Of a stretch of DNA of 64,000 nucleotides, positions 48,694-59,215 are shown piece after piece; positions within the stretch are counted from its first letter, which is position 1, and each line of letters opens with the position of its first letter. Both the position numbers and the translations under genes were made by a program. Under the pieces are notes generated by a model. That model was not told the origin of the DNA. It saw only the letters and a program-made list of their open reading frames with translations, and ran no database searches. Source of the DNA: Paenibacillus sp. P25 (GTDB taxonomy: Bacteria > Bacillota > Bacilli > Paenibacillales > NBRC-103111); the NCBI GenBank assembly GCA_024704175.1, contig CP085629.1, positions 3,596,001-3,660,000 on the forward strand, read 5' to 3'.

Positions 48694-49038
48694 TTACATA
48701 AAATCCGGGAGACAAATTTTCACCGTAATACCTTCAATTACAATGGGATAGGTCCGAACTTCTCCGGTATCCGGCTCGAGCACCTTACCGTCCTCCAAAC
48801 GAATGTGCATATCCCGCAGAGGGCAGTATACGGTATGGCCGCTGACGATGGCTTCCGCGAGCGGTCCGCCCTTCTTATGCGGGGTTCGGTTATCGAGGGC
48901 AAACAATTGTCCGTCGCTGGTGTGGAAAACGGCAAGATCATATGCCCCGATCCGGACCTCCCTGCCAATCAGCGGCGGGAACTCTTCCAACCGGCCGACG
49001 GCGACATATTGAAGATCTTGTATTTTAGATTCCATCAT
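48694..49038 (-). CDS. nirD: Nitrite reductase [NAD(P)H] small subunit
   Basis: 114 aa, intact, Rieske-fold subunit of the cytoplasmic ammonia-forming nitrite reductase. RTPHKKGGPLAEAIVSGHTV and YCPLRDMHIRLEDGKVLEPD show the fold, but the first Cys is Thr (TPH) and the second cluster His is not in place, so no 2Fe-2S centre is expected; this is usual for NirD. AGGAGG precedes ATG 49038, which overlaps the nirB stop by four bases. Confidence 0.9.
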   Translation of the reverse strand: MMESKIQDLQYVAVGRLEEFPPLIGREVRIGAYDLAVFHTSDGQLFALDNRTPHKKGGPLAEAIVSGHTVYCPLRDMHIRLEDGKVLEPDTGEVRTYPIVIEGITVKICLPDFM

Positions 49039-51487
49039 CTTTCACCTCCTGTTTGCACGGGTATTTGAATCGGATCGTACAACGAATGGCGGCGTTCGTC
49101 ATCCTCGAGCACGGCCTGCCAGGGGTCCTGCACATGGGCTAACGCCTCCTCCACTCTCTCCGCCAGCCGCTTCCTGTTCTCCACATCGTTTACGACCGCT
49201 TGCTCAATCACCCCAAGCCCGATCCGCTCTACGAAATCGCTCGTCCGTTCGCCGTATTTGCCGTTTTCCCTGTAATATTGGATGAACGCGCTGGAAATGG
49301 AAATCAGCTCCTCATCCGTCTTTACCTTGCAGAGCAAATCCGCCTTGCGCAGCTTCGTGCCGCCGTTGCCGCCGATATACAGCTCCCAGCCTCCGTCATT
49401 TCCGACAATGCCGAGGTCTTTGATGCCGGATTCCGCACAGTTGCGCGGACAGCCGTTCACCGCCATTTTGAATTTGGCCGGCATGTTCAGCCGCTCAAAC
49501 TTCTTCTCCAGGGCGATGCCAATCGAAATCGAATCTTGCGTACCGAATCGGCAGAAGAGCGAGCCTACGCAAGTTTTCACGGTACGAAGCGCTTTGGCGT
49601 AGCCGTAGCCTGCGGGCATATCCAGTTCCCCCATATCTTCGGCAGATCTTCTTTATCCACGCCAAGCAGGTCGATGCGTTGACCGCCGGTGAGCTTCACC
49701 ATCTTCACCTGGTACTTATCGGCGACCTCCGCGATTTTGCGAAGCTCATCCGGCGAAGTTACCCCGCCGTACATCCGGGGAATGACACTGAAGGTGCCGT
49801 CTTTTTGAATGTTCGCGTGCAGACGTTCATTGACGAATCTCGATTCCGGCTCGTCTTCATGGCCGGAGGGCCACAGCATGCCCAGGTAGTAATTAATGGC
49901 CGGCCGGCATTTGGAGCGACCCTCTGGGTTCTTCCAGTTCAGAACGTGCATCACCTCGAGCACATGGGTAAGCCGCATATCGCGGATCGCGGCCACGATC
50001 TCGTCACGGCCAAGCACCGTACAGCCGCAAATCCCTTCCTTCTTCGCGGAGCCGTCGTAGTTATCACCAAGCACGAACTGCAGAATCTGCTCGACAACCG
50101 GCTTGCAGCCGCCGCACGACCGGGTTGCGCCTGTTGACATTTTGATCGCATCGACCGTCGTACACCCATCCTGGATGCACGAGACAATGGCTCCTTTCGT
50201 AACCCCATTACACCCGCACACGATCTCGCCGTCGTCCATCGAGGCGACTGAAAGCATAGACTTCTCCTGGCCGCAGCATCCGCCGCCGCCAAAGAGCTCC
50301 CCATGAATCTCATCGTTCATAACGGCATTCGTCCGCACCCACTTGGTCATCTGCTGGGCGAGAGCGGCATCGCCGAACAAGATGCCCCCGACAATCCGAC
50401 CGTCCTGAAGCAGTACCTTCTTATAGGTTCGCTTCCACGTATCGTGCAGCTTCAGGACCTGATGCTCCGGCTTTTCAAGAAATTCGCCTGCCGAAAATAC
50501 ATCGACGCCCGATATTTTGAGCTTCGTGGCAACGGCGGAGCCTTCAAAAGGAGGCGTCTATACCCCGGCGAGCACCTTGGCGAGCACGGCTCCCTGCTCG
50601 AAGAGCGGCGCGACAAGACCGTAGCAGACACCCCGGTGCTCGCAGCATTCGCCGACCGCATAGACGTCCGGGGCGCTTGTGCGAAGCAGGTCGTCGACAA
50701 GCACTCCGCGGCCTGCTCGAATGCCGCTGGCCAGGGCTACGTCCGTATTCGCCTTGATGCCGGCCGCCATGACCACAAGCTGAGCCTCGATCGTTTCCCC
50801 GTTGTCGAACCGGAGGCCGGCGACCCGGCCGCCGCCGCCTTTGAGCAGCTCGGTGGTCTTCGCGCTCATGCGGAAGCGGATGCCCTGCGCTTCAAGCTCG
50901 GCTTTCAGCATATCGCTTGCCGTGGCGTCCAGCTCGCCGTTCCATCAGCGTATCCATCAAATGAACGACGGTGACGTCCATCCCGTTCTGGACGAGGCCC
51001 TTGGTCGCCTCGAGTCCCAGGAGCCCCCTCCGATGACGGCGGCTTGACGGTACTTTCGCGCTGCATCCATCATGATCTCGCAGTCGTGAATATCGCGGAA
51101 GCCGATGACCCCCGCCAGATCCGCCCCGGGAACCGGAAGGATGAACGGCTTGGAGCCTGTCGCCAGAATGAGGACGTCATAAGGAACGGGCTCAAGCCCC
51201 TCCGCATAGACGATCTTTTCCGCCGTATCGATTCGGGTTACCGCCGCGCCGGTATGAAGGGTGATGCCGTTTTGTTCGTACCATTCCTTCGAATTTAAAA
51301 TAATGTCGTCGATCGTCTTGCTGCCTTCCAGCACATAAGAGAGCTGAATGCGGTTATAGTTAGGGTAAGGCTCCCTGCCAAGAACGGTAATCTCGTAGGC
51401 GTCCGTCAGCTTCAATAGCTGCTCGATGACGCTCATGCCGGCCATGCCGTTTCCGACAAGCACAAGCTTTTTTCGTTGCTGGTCCAC
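49035..51487 (-). CDS. nirB: Nitrite reductase [NAD(P)H] large subunit
   Basis: About 815 aa enzyme reducing nitrite to ammonium. Order: FAD site (LVLVGNGMAGMSVIEQLL), NAD site (AAVIGGGLLGLEATKGL across a break), BFD-type 2Fe-2S (VCGCNGVTKGAIV ... SCGGCKP), then siroheme/4Fe-4S domain (CVGSLFCRFGTQDS and NGCPRNCAES). Frame breaks near 51030, near 50945 and at C5 49628-49632. An in-frame TAG stands at 50560-50558 where GAG would fit (LAGVETPPFEGS). The start is GTG 51487, seven bases after GGGAGG. Confidence 0.9.
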
Positions 51488-51523
51488 TCCAATTCCTCCC
51501 TAATCATCTCTTTTATGTTAATG

Positions 51524-51566
51524 ATTATAAAGGGATTCGCTGCAGCGGGCTGTGATATATGTCATT
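51524..51566 (-). promoter_or_regulatory. Fnr-type class II promoter of nirBD
   Basis: The minus strand carries AATGACATATATCACA (51566-51551), close to the Fnr/Crp consensus TGTGA-N6-TCACA. Exactly 21 bases later stands TATAAT (51529-51524), which centres the box at -41.5. This geometry is that of Fnr-activated promoters and predicts induction without oxygen. Confidence 0.65.
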
Positions 51567-51750
51567 CGAGAGGGCCGGCTGGAGACGGCCTTTGGCCCGC
51601 TTGCCCGGCTTCCGCCCGGCGCTGCGCCGGGGACTCCGGCGACTTGCGCTCTTCGCCGTTTTCCGGATGGACCCGGCAATCTTGACAAATCCAGCTGTTG
51701 CCCGCTCTCCCGTGTCCGCTCACGCGGCCGCAGCGATCGCATGTGATCAT
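51562..51750 (-). CDS. Small protein with two CxxC motifs (zinc-ribbon-like)
   Basis: 62 aa. ITCDRCGRVSG and NSWICQDCRVHPENGEER give four Cys suited to one zinc or iron; the tail is Ser/Pro/Ala-rich and disordered. AAAGGAGG ten bases upstream of ATG 51750 supports it. It lies 30 bases behind a hemerythrin gene and its end overlaps the nirB Fnr box. I know no function. Confidence 0.6.
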   Translation of the reverse strand: MITCDRCGRVSGHGRAGNSWICQDCRVHPENGEERKSPESPAQRRAEAGQAGQRPSPAGPLE

Positions 51751-51780
51751 GGTTTTTCTGCCTCCTTTCTCCCCCTAAAG

Positions 51781-52218
51781 CTAAAAGCCGAAGGCGTTCG
51801 AACGGTCTTCCAGCGCGGCAATGATCTCTTCCTCCGTCTTGAAATGCTGCTTCCATATGCCGCACGCCTGCAGCAGGTACGATACGGCGGCTTCCGCCTG
51901 CGGCCCTTCGGCCGGCCGGGCGTCCCGCTGCACCGCCTCAAAATAAGCGTTGAAATAATGCTCCGCCAGATCATGCTCCTGCTCCATGAGCGTCGAGTGC
52001 ACGCTTGAAGGCCGCAGCTTTCCGCTTCAGTTCTTCCATGCGCCGCTTCGTGCAGCCTCCATTGCATCCGCGTCCACGGTTCCCGCCAGCCTGCAGATTT
52101 CGGCCAGTCGCTCCTCCAGGAACGCATGCTCCTCTTCCAGCTTCTGAACGGATTCGTTCAGCTCATAAAGCGGATGCACGAACGACTTCCGCATTTCGAA
52201 CGGCCGATGCTGTACCAT
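51781..52218 (-). CDS. Hemerythrin-like protein (2 of 3)
   Basis: About 145 aa in three frames. LEEEHAFLEERLAEI, then (frame 2) MEELKRKAAAFK, then (frame 3) HSTLMEQEHDLAEHYFNAYF and WKQHFKTEEEIIAALE carry the His/Glu ligands of the family. Breaks near 52035 and 51995. ATG 52218 follows GGAGGG. Upstream of the zinc-ribbon gene and nirBD on the same strand. The 52219-52367 gap to the divergent plus-strand gene shows no clear Fnr box. Confidence 0.72.
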
Positions 52219-52367
52219 GGCTCATCCCTCCGTAATCCTAATGTGGGAACATCAAGTTCTTTCTTTCATGGTACTTAAAAAAAACCAAAGCTTTTTTCTC
52301 GATAGTCTAAACCAAATAAAATGTTGCACATATCATATTCCATTCCAGGTGGACGGGAGGTGAAACC

Positions 52368-52739
52368 ATGAAGAAAGGTTCCCTTCGATTGGCACTCAAA
52401 CGAAGTACAGCAACCATTCGTCAACTGATCACGTTTCTCTTCCCTAACATTTTCCCCGGGACATCGGTCACTACCCGCTCTTTCCAGGTAACCGGACTTG
52501 TAAACACAGGAGAAGTGATCGTGTCCCAACGCCGGGCGGCCGGCATCACGGCCACGCCTGTCGTCAGGTATCAATTCGTAAATGCTGTGACAGGCATACC
52601 GGTGACCAACAGCATTACCGTGACGGGAACCCGCACCGTTATCCTGCCTTTCAGTCTTCCCGCTGGAACTTTCCGGCTTAGAGTCACCAATGTTGGAACG
52701 GGCGGAGTTCGGGTTGAAGGGGTTATCCTCGTTTTTTAA
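52368..52739 (+). CDS. Hypothetical beta-rich protein
   Basis: 123 aa, intact, the only plus-strand gene in the redox island. A basic N-terminus (MKKGSLRLALKRSTATIRQL) with a weak hydrophobic stretch leads into Thr/Val-rich strands (SVTTRSFQVTGLVNTGEVIV, TNSITVTGTRTVILPFSL, RLRVTNVGTGGVRVEGVIL) suggesting a beta sandwich, perhaps a surface or spore-coat protein. GGGAGGTG precedes ATG and a good terminator follows. Family not recognised. Confidence 0.65.
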   Translation: MKKGSLRLALKRSTATIRQLITFLFPNIFPGTSVTTRSFQVTGLVNTGEVIVSQRRAAGITATPVVRYQFVNAVTGIPVTNSITVTGTRTVILPFSLPAGTFRLRVTNVGTGGVRVEGVILVF

Positions 52740-52750
52740 AGGTAACCGTA

Positions 52751-52790
52751 AATAGTCTCCCCTGACACAAGGCGGGGACTATTTTTTTTA
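52751..52790 (+). terminator. Terminator of the hypothetical beta-rich protein gene
   Basis: AATAGTC(T)CCCC pairs with GGGGACTATT (11 bp with one bulge) and runs into T8. Confidence 0.8.
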
Positions 52791-52836
52791 CTTTGTACCC
52801 CCTCCAAATCCAAGACTGCTTTTCCTCTTGCTGCGT

Positions 52837-53405
52837 TCAGTATACTTCCAGCCCGTTATCATGTATGTGAAAACAATCACATATCGAGCCGCAAAAAGGT
52901 TCCGTTAACGGCACAATCGCGGCTTCCTCCATGGACAAATGCCCCCGGACGAGCCGGCAGGCCAGAATCAGCTGGTCTTTGGCCCCGCCTCTTGCGACGA
53001 AAGAGCGCTGTCCTCCGCCTGCCGCCGCCTGCTCGAAGAAGCTTCGGAAGAAAGCGAACGTCAGCGCATGCTCCTTTTCAAGCATCCACAAGGTGGTTGC
53101 AAGCGTCGGCTGATTGGGAATATCCAGGCAGCGGCTCAGCATGGGGAAGAACGCTTCATCCTCCCAAGCCGAATGTGCCTCCAGCGCTTTGGCAAGGCCG
53201 GTTACAGCCGTGCTCAGTTCATACAGCCGGCGTTCAAACTCCGGCTCCGCGCAGCCTGTGGTCAGGTACGCGAGAGCCTCCACTTGAACAAGCGCGCTCC
53301 CCGCGGCGCGGTATGATCGCCGAGATAACGCTCCAGGAGAGGCTCCAGTTCCTTCGCTGGAGCCGGGGACGCGTCAAATCCCTCCGACGGCGACCTTGGA
53401 TTCAT
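52837..53405 (-). CDS. Hemerythrin-like protein (3 of 3)
   Basis: About 189 aa. From ATG 53405 (MNPRSPSEGFDASPAPAKEL) to VQVEALAYLTTGCAEPEFER across a frame break near 53300-53310; then ALEAHSAWEDEAFFPMLSRC, LWMLEKEHALTFAFFRSFF and CRLVRGHLSMEEAAIVPLTE supply His/Glu ligands. The C-terminus carries FCGSICDCFHIHDN, an unusual Cys/His tail. AAGGAG eight bases upstream. The start lies inside the 3' end of pflA, so it is coupled to the glycyl-radical system. Confidence 0.75.
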
Positions 53406-54140
53406 TCTTCATTCTCCTTCCTGACTCAAGTCCCTGATGCAGAAGCCTGTGCGCCCGTTCGACCTCGCGGTCCGTCGGGGGCTGTACCCCTCGAGCGGGT
53501 AAGCTTTCCCCAGCTGCTGCCACTTGTACACGCCCATCCGGTGGTACGGAAGCAGCTCGATCTTCTCCACGCCGTCCAGCTCTCCGATAAACTCGCCCAG
53601 TGCAAGCAAGTCCTCTTCGCGGTCCGTGATGCCGGGAACGAGCACATGCCTGATCCACATGGACTTGCCATGCGCCGACAGCCACCGGGCAAACCGGAGA
53701 ATCCGGTCGTTGGGCTGGCTTGTCAGCCTCTCATGCCTTTCCCGGTTCATCAGCTTCAAATCCAGCAGTACGAGGTCCGTCGCCTCGATGAGTCCCGCCG
53801 CATGCTCCGGGTCGCAGAAGCCGGAGGAGTCCAGGGCGGTCGGAAGCCCGAAGCGCCGTTTAACCTCACTTAACAGCTGTCCGACAAAAGGCGCCTGCAG
53901 CGTCGGTTCGCCTCCGGTGACGGTGATGCCGCCTCCGGACGCCCGGTAATATTCGAGGTAAGGCTCCAGCTCTGCGAGCACCTCATCTACGGTGACCTCC
54001 CTGCCGGCGGCAGGGTCCCAGGTGTCCGGATTATGGCAGTATCCGCACTGCAGCGCGCAGCCCTGCATGAACAGCACGAAGCGGATGCCCGGACCGTCCA
54101 CGGTACCGAAGGTTTCTATCGAGTGAATTCGACCTTTCAT
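53374..54140 (-). CDS. pflA: Pyruvate formate-lyase activating enzyme
   Basis: About 255 aa radical-SAM enzyme that installs the glycyl radical on PflB. CALQCGYCHNPDTW carries the CxxxCxxC cluster motif (Cys spacing 3 and 2); GGGITVTGGEPTLQ and WIRHVLVPGITD follow. The C4 run 53487-53490 is one base short: the repaired end reads GVQPPTDREVERAHRLLHQG and stops at 53374, overlapping the hemerythrin start. As written it stops at 53409. ATG 54140 is better spaced from GGGAG than the upstream GTG. Confidence 0.92.
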
Positions 54141-54176
54141 GCGGGCCACGCTCCCTTCTAAGTCGAACGGTTTAAA

Positions 54177-56453
54177 TTAAATGGAACCGTGGAACGTGCG
54201 GTTGATGACGTCCAGTTGCTGCTCCCGTGTCAGCTTGATAAAGTTCACGGCATAGCCGGATACGCGGATCGTCAGCTGCGGATAATTCTCCGGATGCTCC
54301 ATCGCGTCCAGCAGCTGCTCCCGTTCAAACACGTTGACGTTCAGGTGATGACCGCCGCTCGCCGCATAGCCGTCCAGCAGAGATACCAGGTTGTGAATGC
54401 GCGCTTCCGCTTCTTTGCCAAGCGCCTTCGGCACGATGGAGAACGTGTTGGAGATGCCGTCCAGGCTCTGCTCATACGGTATTTTGGCGACGGAAGCCAG
54501 CGACGCAAGCGCGCCCTTCTTATCCCGGCCGTGAATCGGGTTCGCTCCGGGAGCGAACGGTTCGCCGGCCCGGCGTCCGTCCGGGGTGCTGCCGGTTTTC
54601 TTGCCGTACACGACGTTCGACGTGATCGTCAGCACCGACATCGTCGGAATCGCGCCGCGGTAAGCCTTATGCTTCCGGAGCCGGTTCATGAACGATTCGG
54701 CCAGCTCGACCGCGATCCGGTCCACCCGGTCGTCGTTGTTGCCGTACTGCGGATAATCGCCTTCGATTTCGAAATCGACGGCAATCCCCTTGTCGCTCCG
54801 GATCGGCCGCACCTTGGCGTACCGGATGGCGCTGAGGCTGTCCGCCACCACCGACAGCCCGGCGATGCCGCAGGCCATCGTCCTTACGATCTCGCGGTCG
54901 TGAAGAGCCATCTCGATCCGTTCGTAGCAGTATTTGTCATGCATATAGTGAATCACGTTCAGCGTGTTCATATACAGCCGTGCCAGCCAGTCGAGCATAC
55001 GGTCGTACTTCGCTTTTACTTCCGCATAATCCAGCACTTCGGAGGTGACGGGCGCCAGAGCCGGTCCCACCTGAATGCCGAGCTTCTCGTCGACGCCGCC
55101 GTTGATCGCATAGAGGAGCGCTTTCGCCAGATTGGCGCGGGCCCCGAAGAACTGCATCTGCTTGCCGATGCGCATGGCCGAGACGCAGCAGGCGATTCCG
55201 TAATCGTCCCCGTAATACGGCCGCATCAGATCATCGTTCTCATATTGAATGGAGCTCGTCTCGATCGATACCCGGGCGCAGTAATTTTTGAAAGCGGCCG
55301 GAAGCTGCCTGGACCAGAGCACCGTCAAATTCGGTTCGGGCGCGGGGCCGAGATTGTACAGGGTATGGAGAAAACGGTACGAGCTTCGGGTTACCCGCGT
55401 CCGGCCGTCCAGCCCCATGCCGCCGACCGATTCCGTAACCCAGGTCGGGTCGCCGCTGAACAGCTCATTGTAATCCGGCGTCCGTAAAAATTTGACCAGC
55501 CGCGACTTCATCACAAACTGGTCGATCAGCTCCTGCGCTTCGGCCTCGGACAGCGTCCCTTCCGCCAGATCCCGCTCGATGTAAATATCGAGGAAGCTGG
55601 ACACGCGGCCGAGACTCATCGCCGCCCCGTTCTGCTCCTTGATCGCGGCCAGATAAGCAAAGTACAGCCACTGTACGGCCTCCCTGGCATTACGGGCCGG
55701 CTGCGACAGATCGTATCCGTAGGAGGCGGCCATCCGCTTCAGCTCGCCCAGGCTCCGGATTTGCTCCGACAGCTCCTCGCGGGCCCGGATGATCTCTTCC
55801 GTCATGGCGTCCGTTTCCAGCTGCAGCAGATCCTTTTTCTTTTCCTCTATCAGACGGTCCACGCCGTACAAGGCGGCCCTGCGGTAATCCCCGATGATCC
55901 GGCCGCGCCCGTAGGCATCGGGCAGCCCGGTAATGATACCGGCCTTGCGGGCGGTACGCATCTCCGTCGTATAGGCGTCGAAGACACCTTGGTTATGCGT
56001 TTTGCGGATTTCCGTGAAGAGCCGCATCATCTCGTCCGGCAGCTTATAGCCGTAGGCTTCGCAGGCATCCGCCGCCATGCGGATACCGCCGAACGGCTGG
56101 ACGGAGCGGCGGAGCGGACGGTCGGTTTGCAGCCCGACGATCTTCTCCTTCGCCCGGTCGATATACCCCGGCGCATGGGAGGTAATGGTCGAGACAGTGG
56201 CGACGTCGATGTCGAGCACGCCGCCTTTCGCCCGTTCCTCCTTCATGAGTTCCTTGACCTGCTCCCACAGCTCGGCCGTCGCTTCCGTCGGGCCGGCAAG
56301 AAAGCTCTCGTCGCCCGTATACGGAGAAATATTGCTCTCGATAAAAGAATTGACGTCAATGCCCCTCTGCCAGGCGCCGCGCCTGAACCCGCGCCAAGCC
56401 TCAGCCCCTTCTTCCGGCCGGCTCTTTCTTACATCCGCTTCCTTCATGACCAT
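54177..56453 (-). CDS. pflB: Formate C-acetyltransferase (pyruvate formate-lyase)
   Basis: 758 aa, fully intact. Converts pyruvate and CoA to acetyl-CoA and formate without oxygen. The Cys-Cys pair in [11 protein letters not shown] and the glycyl radical loop [11 protein letters not shown] near the C-terminus are present, with the usual [22 protein letters not shown] region. GGAGGT nine bases before ATG 56453. Middle gene of adhE-pflB-pflA (gaps of 35 and 36 bases). Confidence 0.97.
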   Translation of the reverse strand: MVMKEADVRKSRPEEGAEAWRGFRRGAWQRGIDVNSFIESNISPYTGDESFLAGPTEATAELWEQVKELMKEERAKGGVLDIDVATVSTITSHAPGYIDRAKEKIVGLQTDRPLRRSVQPFGGIRMAADACEAYGYKLPDEMMRLFTEIRKTHNQGVFDAYTTEMRTARKAGIITGLPDAYGRGRIIGDYRRAALYGVDRLIEEKKKDLLQLETDAMTEEIIRAREELSEQIRSLGELKRMAASYGYDLSQPARNAREAVQWLYFAYLAAIKEQNGAAMSLGRVSSFLDIYIERDLAEGTLSEAEAQELIDQFVMKSRLVKFLRTPDYNELFSGDPTWVTESVGGMGLDGRTRVTRSSYRFLHTLYNLGPAPEPNLTVLWSRQLPAAFKNYCARVSIETSSIQYENDDLMRPYYGDDYGIACCVSAMRIGKQMQFFGARANLAKALLYAINGGVDEKLGIQVGPALAPVTSEVLDYAEVKAKYDRMLDWLARLYMNTLNVIHYMHDKYCYERIEMALHDREIVRTMACGIAGLSVVADSLSAIRYAKVRPIRSDKGIAVDFEIEGDYPQYGNNDDRVDRIAVELAESFMNRLRKHKAYRGAIPTMSVLTITSNVVYGKKTGSTPDGRRAGEPFAPGANPIHGRDKKGALASLASVAKIPYEQSLDGISNTFSIVPKALGKEAEARIHNLVSLLDGYAASGGHHLNVNVFEREQLLDAMEHPENYPQLTIRVSGYAVNFIKLTREQQLDVINRTFHGSI

Positions 56454-56488
56454 GACCCAAGCACCTCCGTATATTGATTCATGAACGC

Positions 56489-59103
56489 TTATTCAAATTG
56501 GCCGTAGAACGCCTTGCGGTACAAGGCTTCCAGCTCTTTAACGAGCGGCATCCGCGGATTGGCCGTCGTGCATTGATCCTCGAAGGCGCGGTCGGCCAGC
56601 TCCTCCACCTTGGCTTCGAACGCCTGGGGATCCACGCCGACATCGGCGAATTTCTCCGGTATGCCGAGCTTCGCGTTCAGCTTCCGGACCGCATCGATCA
56701 GGCTGTTCACGCCTTCCTGCGTCGTCCGGGCGGGAAGTCCGAGGAACCGGGCGATCTCCGCATAGCGTTCATCGGCGACAAAGTGGCCGTATTTCGGGAA
56801 CGAGGCGTATTTCGTCGGCTTCTCGGCATTGTACTTGATGACGTGAGGCATCAGAATCGCATTCGTCCGGCCGTGAGCCGTATGGAATTCGCCGCCCCAC
56901 TTATGCGCCAGGCTGTGGTTGATGCCGAGGAACGCATTGGCGAAGGCCATTCCTGCGATCGTCGACGCGTTATGCATTTTCTCCCGGGCCAGCGGATCCG
57001 CTTCGGCGAACGATTTCTCCAGGTTCTGAAACACGAGCTGGATGGCTTTCAGCGCCAGACCGTCCGTAAAATCGTTAGCCATTACGGACACATAAGCTTC
57101 GATGGCGTGCGTGAGCACATCCATTCCGGTGTCGGCCACGGCCGTTTTCGGCAGGGTGTAGACATATTCCGGATCGACGATGGCCACGTCGGGCGTCAGC
57201 TCGTAATCGGCGAGCGGGTATTTGGTGTGGCCGACCTTCTTATCCGTAATGACGGCGAAGGAAGTGACTTCGGAGCCCGTTCCAGAGGTCGTCGGAATCG
57301 CCACGAATTTCGCCTTGCGGCCCAGCCGCGGATATTTGTATACCCGCTTGCGGATATCCATGAATTTCTGCTTGAGCGACTGGAAGCTCGTATCCGGATA
57401 TTCGTAGAACAGCCACATCGCCTTCGCCGCATCCATCGGCGATCCGCCGCCGAGTGCAATAATGCAGTCCGGCTGGAACGACGCCATGAGCCGGGTTCCG
57501 CGCTCAACCGTCTCCACCGAAGGATCGGGCTCGACGTCGGAGAAGATCTCGATGGCGACAGGCTCTTTCCGCTTTTTCAGATAGTACTCGACCCGCTCCA
57601 CATACCCAAGCTTCACCATCGAAGGGTCCGTTACGATAAGCACCCGCGAGATATCCGGCATTTTCTCCAAATACTGCGTGGCGCCTTTCTCGAAATAAAC
57701 CTTCGGCGGTACCTTGAACCACTGCATATTGACCGTCCGGTAAGCCACCCGCTTGATGTTGATCAGGTTCACGGCCGTTACGTTCGAGGTGGTGGAGTTA
57801 TGGCCGTAGGAGCCGCAGACCGAGTGTAAGGGACGGCAGGTTCGTGTTGTAAATGTCGCCGATCGCCCCGTGGGTGGAAGGCGCATTAACGATGACGCGC
57901 CCGGTCTTGAGCTCGTCGGCGAAGCGGGCGATCACCTCCTGGTTCCGCGAATGGATGACGGAGGAGTGGCCCATCCCGCCGTAAGCGACCACATCGGCCG
58001 CGCGGCGGATGCCCTGGGCGGCATTCTTCACCTTGTAGCAGGCCAGCACCGGGCTCAGCTTCTCGGCCGACAGCGGATAAGCTTCGCCGACTCCGTTCAA
58101 TTCGGCAATCAGAATCTTCGTGTCCGCCGGGACGGTGATGCCGGCCATCTCTGCGATTTTCACGGCGGGTCGCCCTACAATCGCGGCGTTAACCGCGCAC
58201 TTCTCAGGGTTGATCACAAGCCCTGAGACCGCCTTCGTCTCTTCCTCGTTCAGGAAGTAGCGGCCCTGCTCCTTCATCAGCTTCTTGGCTTCGTTATATA
58301 TCGGTTCCTCCAGGATGACCGCCTGCTCCGAGGCGCAGATCATGCCGTTGTCGAACGTTTTGGAAAGAATGAGGTCGGTGACCGCCTGCCTCAGATCGGC
58401 GGACTGCTCGATAAAGCACGGAACGTTGCCCGGTCCGACGCCGAGCGCCGGCTTGCCGGTGCTGTAGGCCGCTTTGACCATGGAAGATCCGCCTGTCGCC
58501 AGAACCAGCGAAACGTCCGGATGGTTCATCAAGAGCTGCGTCGCTTCCACGGACGGATCCTCGATCCACTGGATGCAGTTCTGAGGCGCTCCCGCTTTCC
58601 GCGCCGCCTCCCTTACGACACTTGCGGCCGCCACGCTGCATTTTTGGGCGGAAGGATGGAAGGCGAAGATGATCGGATTACGGGTTTTCACGGCGATTAA
58701 GGCTTTGAACATGGTCGTGGAGGTCGGGTTGGTCACCGGCGTCACGCCTGCGATCACCCCTACCGGTTCGGCTACTTTGCGGTAGCTCTCGTAATGATTT
58801 TCTTCAATCACCCCGACGGTCTTATCGTTCTTGATGCTGTGATAAATGTATTCCGTGGCGAACAAATTCTTGGTGATTTTGTCCTCATAGACGCCGCGCC
58901 CCGTTTCCTCTACGGCCAGCTTCGCCAGCGCCATGTGCTGGTCCAGTCCGGCCAAGGCCATCTGCTGCACGATATCATCGACCTGTTCCTGATTCAGCTC
59001 CATGAACGCCTGCTGCGCTTTCTTCGCTTCCGCCACGAGCTGATTCACCTTGGCTTCGGCCGAAGCCTGCTTCCGTCTTTACCATATTCGCCCGTACAGA
59101 CAT
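56489..59103 (-). CDS. adhE: Bifunctional aldehyde-alcohol dehydrogenase
   Basis: About 871 aa. The N-terminal CoA-acylating aldehyde dehydrogenase ([20 protein letters not shown], catalytic Cys in [12 protein letters not shown]) is linked to an iron alcohol dehydrogenase ([48 protein letters not shown]). It turns acetyl-CoA into ethanol and reoxidises NADH. Breaks: an extra G near 59052 and an extra T near 57820. ATG 59103 lies eight bases after GGAGG. First gene of adhE-pflBA. Confidence 0.95.
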
Positions 59104-59137
59104 CTCTACCGCCTCCTGTTTTCTGTTTACAAGACCA

Positions 59138-59179
59138 TGTTACTTTTTTCACAAACTTTTCGCTATGACATTCCTCACA
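59138..59179 (-). promoter_or_regulatory. Fnr-like and Rex-like sites in the adhE promoter
   Basis: The minus strand has TGTGA-GGAATG-TCATA (59179-59164), an Fnr-type box. Twenty-one bases later stands TAACAT (59142-59137), a possible -10 that puts the box at -41.5. Overlapping it, TTGTGAAAAAAGTAACAT (59154-59137) resembles the Rex operator TTGTGAA-N4-TTCACAA with one perfect half. Anaerobic activation plus NADH-sensitive repression would suit adhE-pflBA. Confidence 0.5.
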
Positions 59180-59215
59180 GCAGGCCAATTTATTTAACAC
59201 CGGAAAACGATTCGG

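Noticed and set aside
48694..49038. NirD as a functional Rieske protein
   Set aside because: The cluster Cys and His ligands are not all present, as in most NirD proteins.
54189..55487. 432-aa plus-strand open frame opposite pflB, and a 451-aa frame opposite adhE
   Set aside because: Mirror frames of highly conserved GC-rich genes; the compositions (His/Arg/Asp-rich) are typical of antisense shadows.
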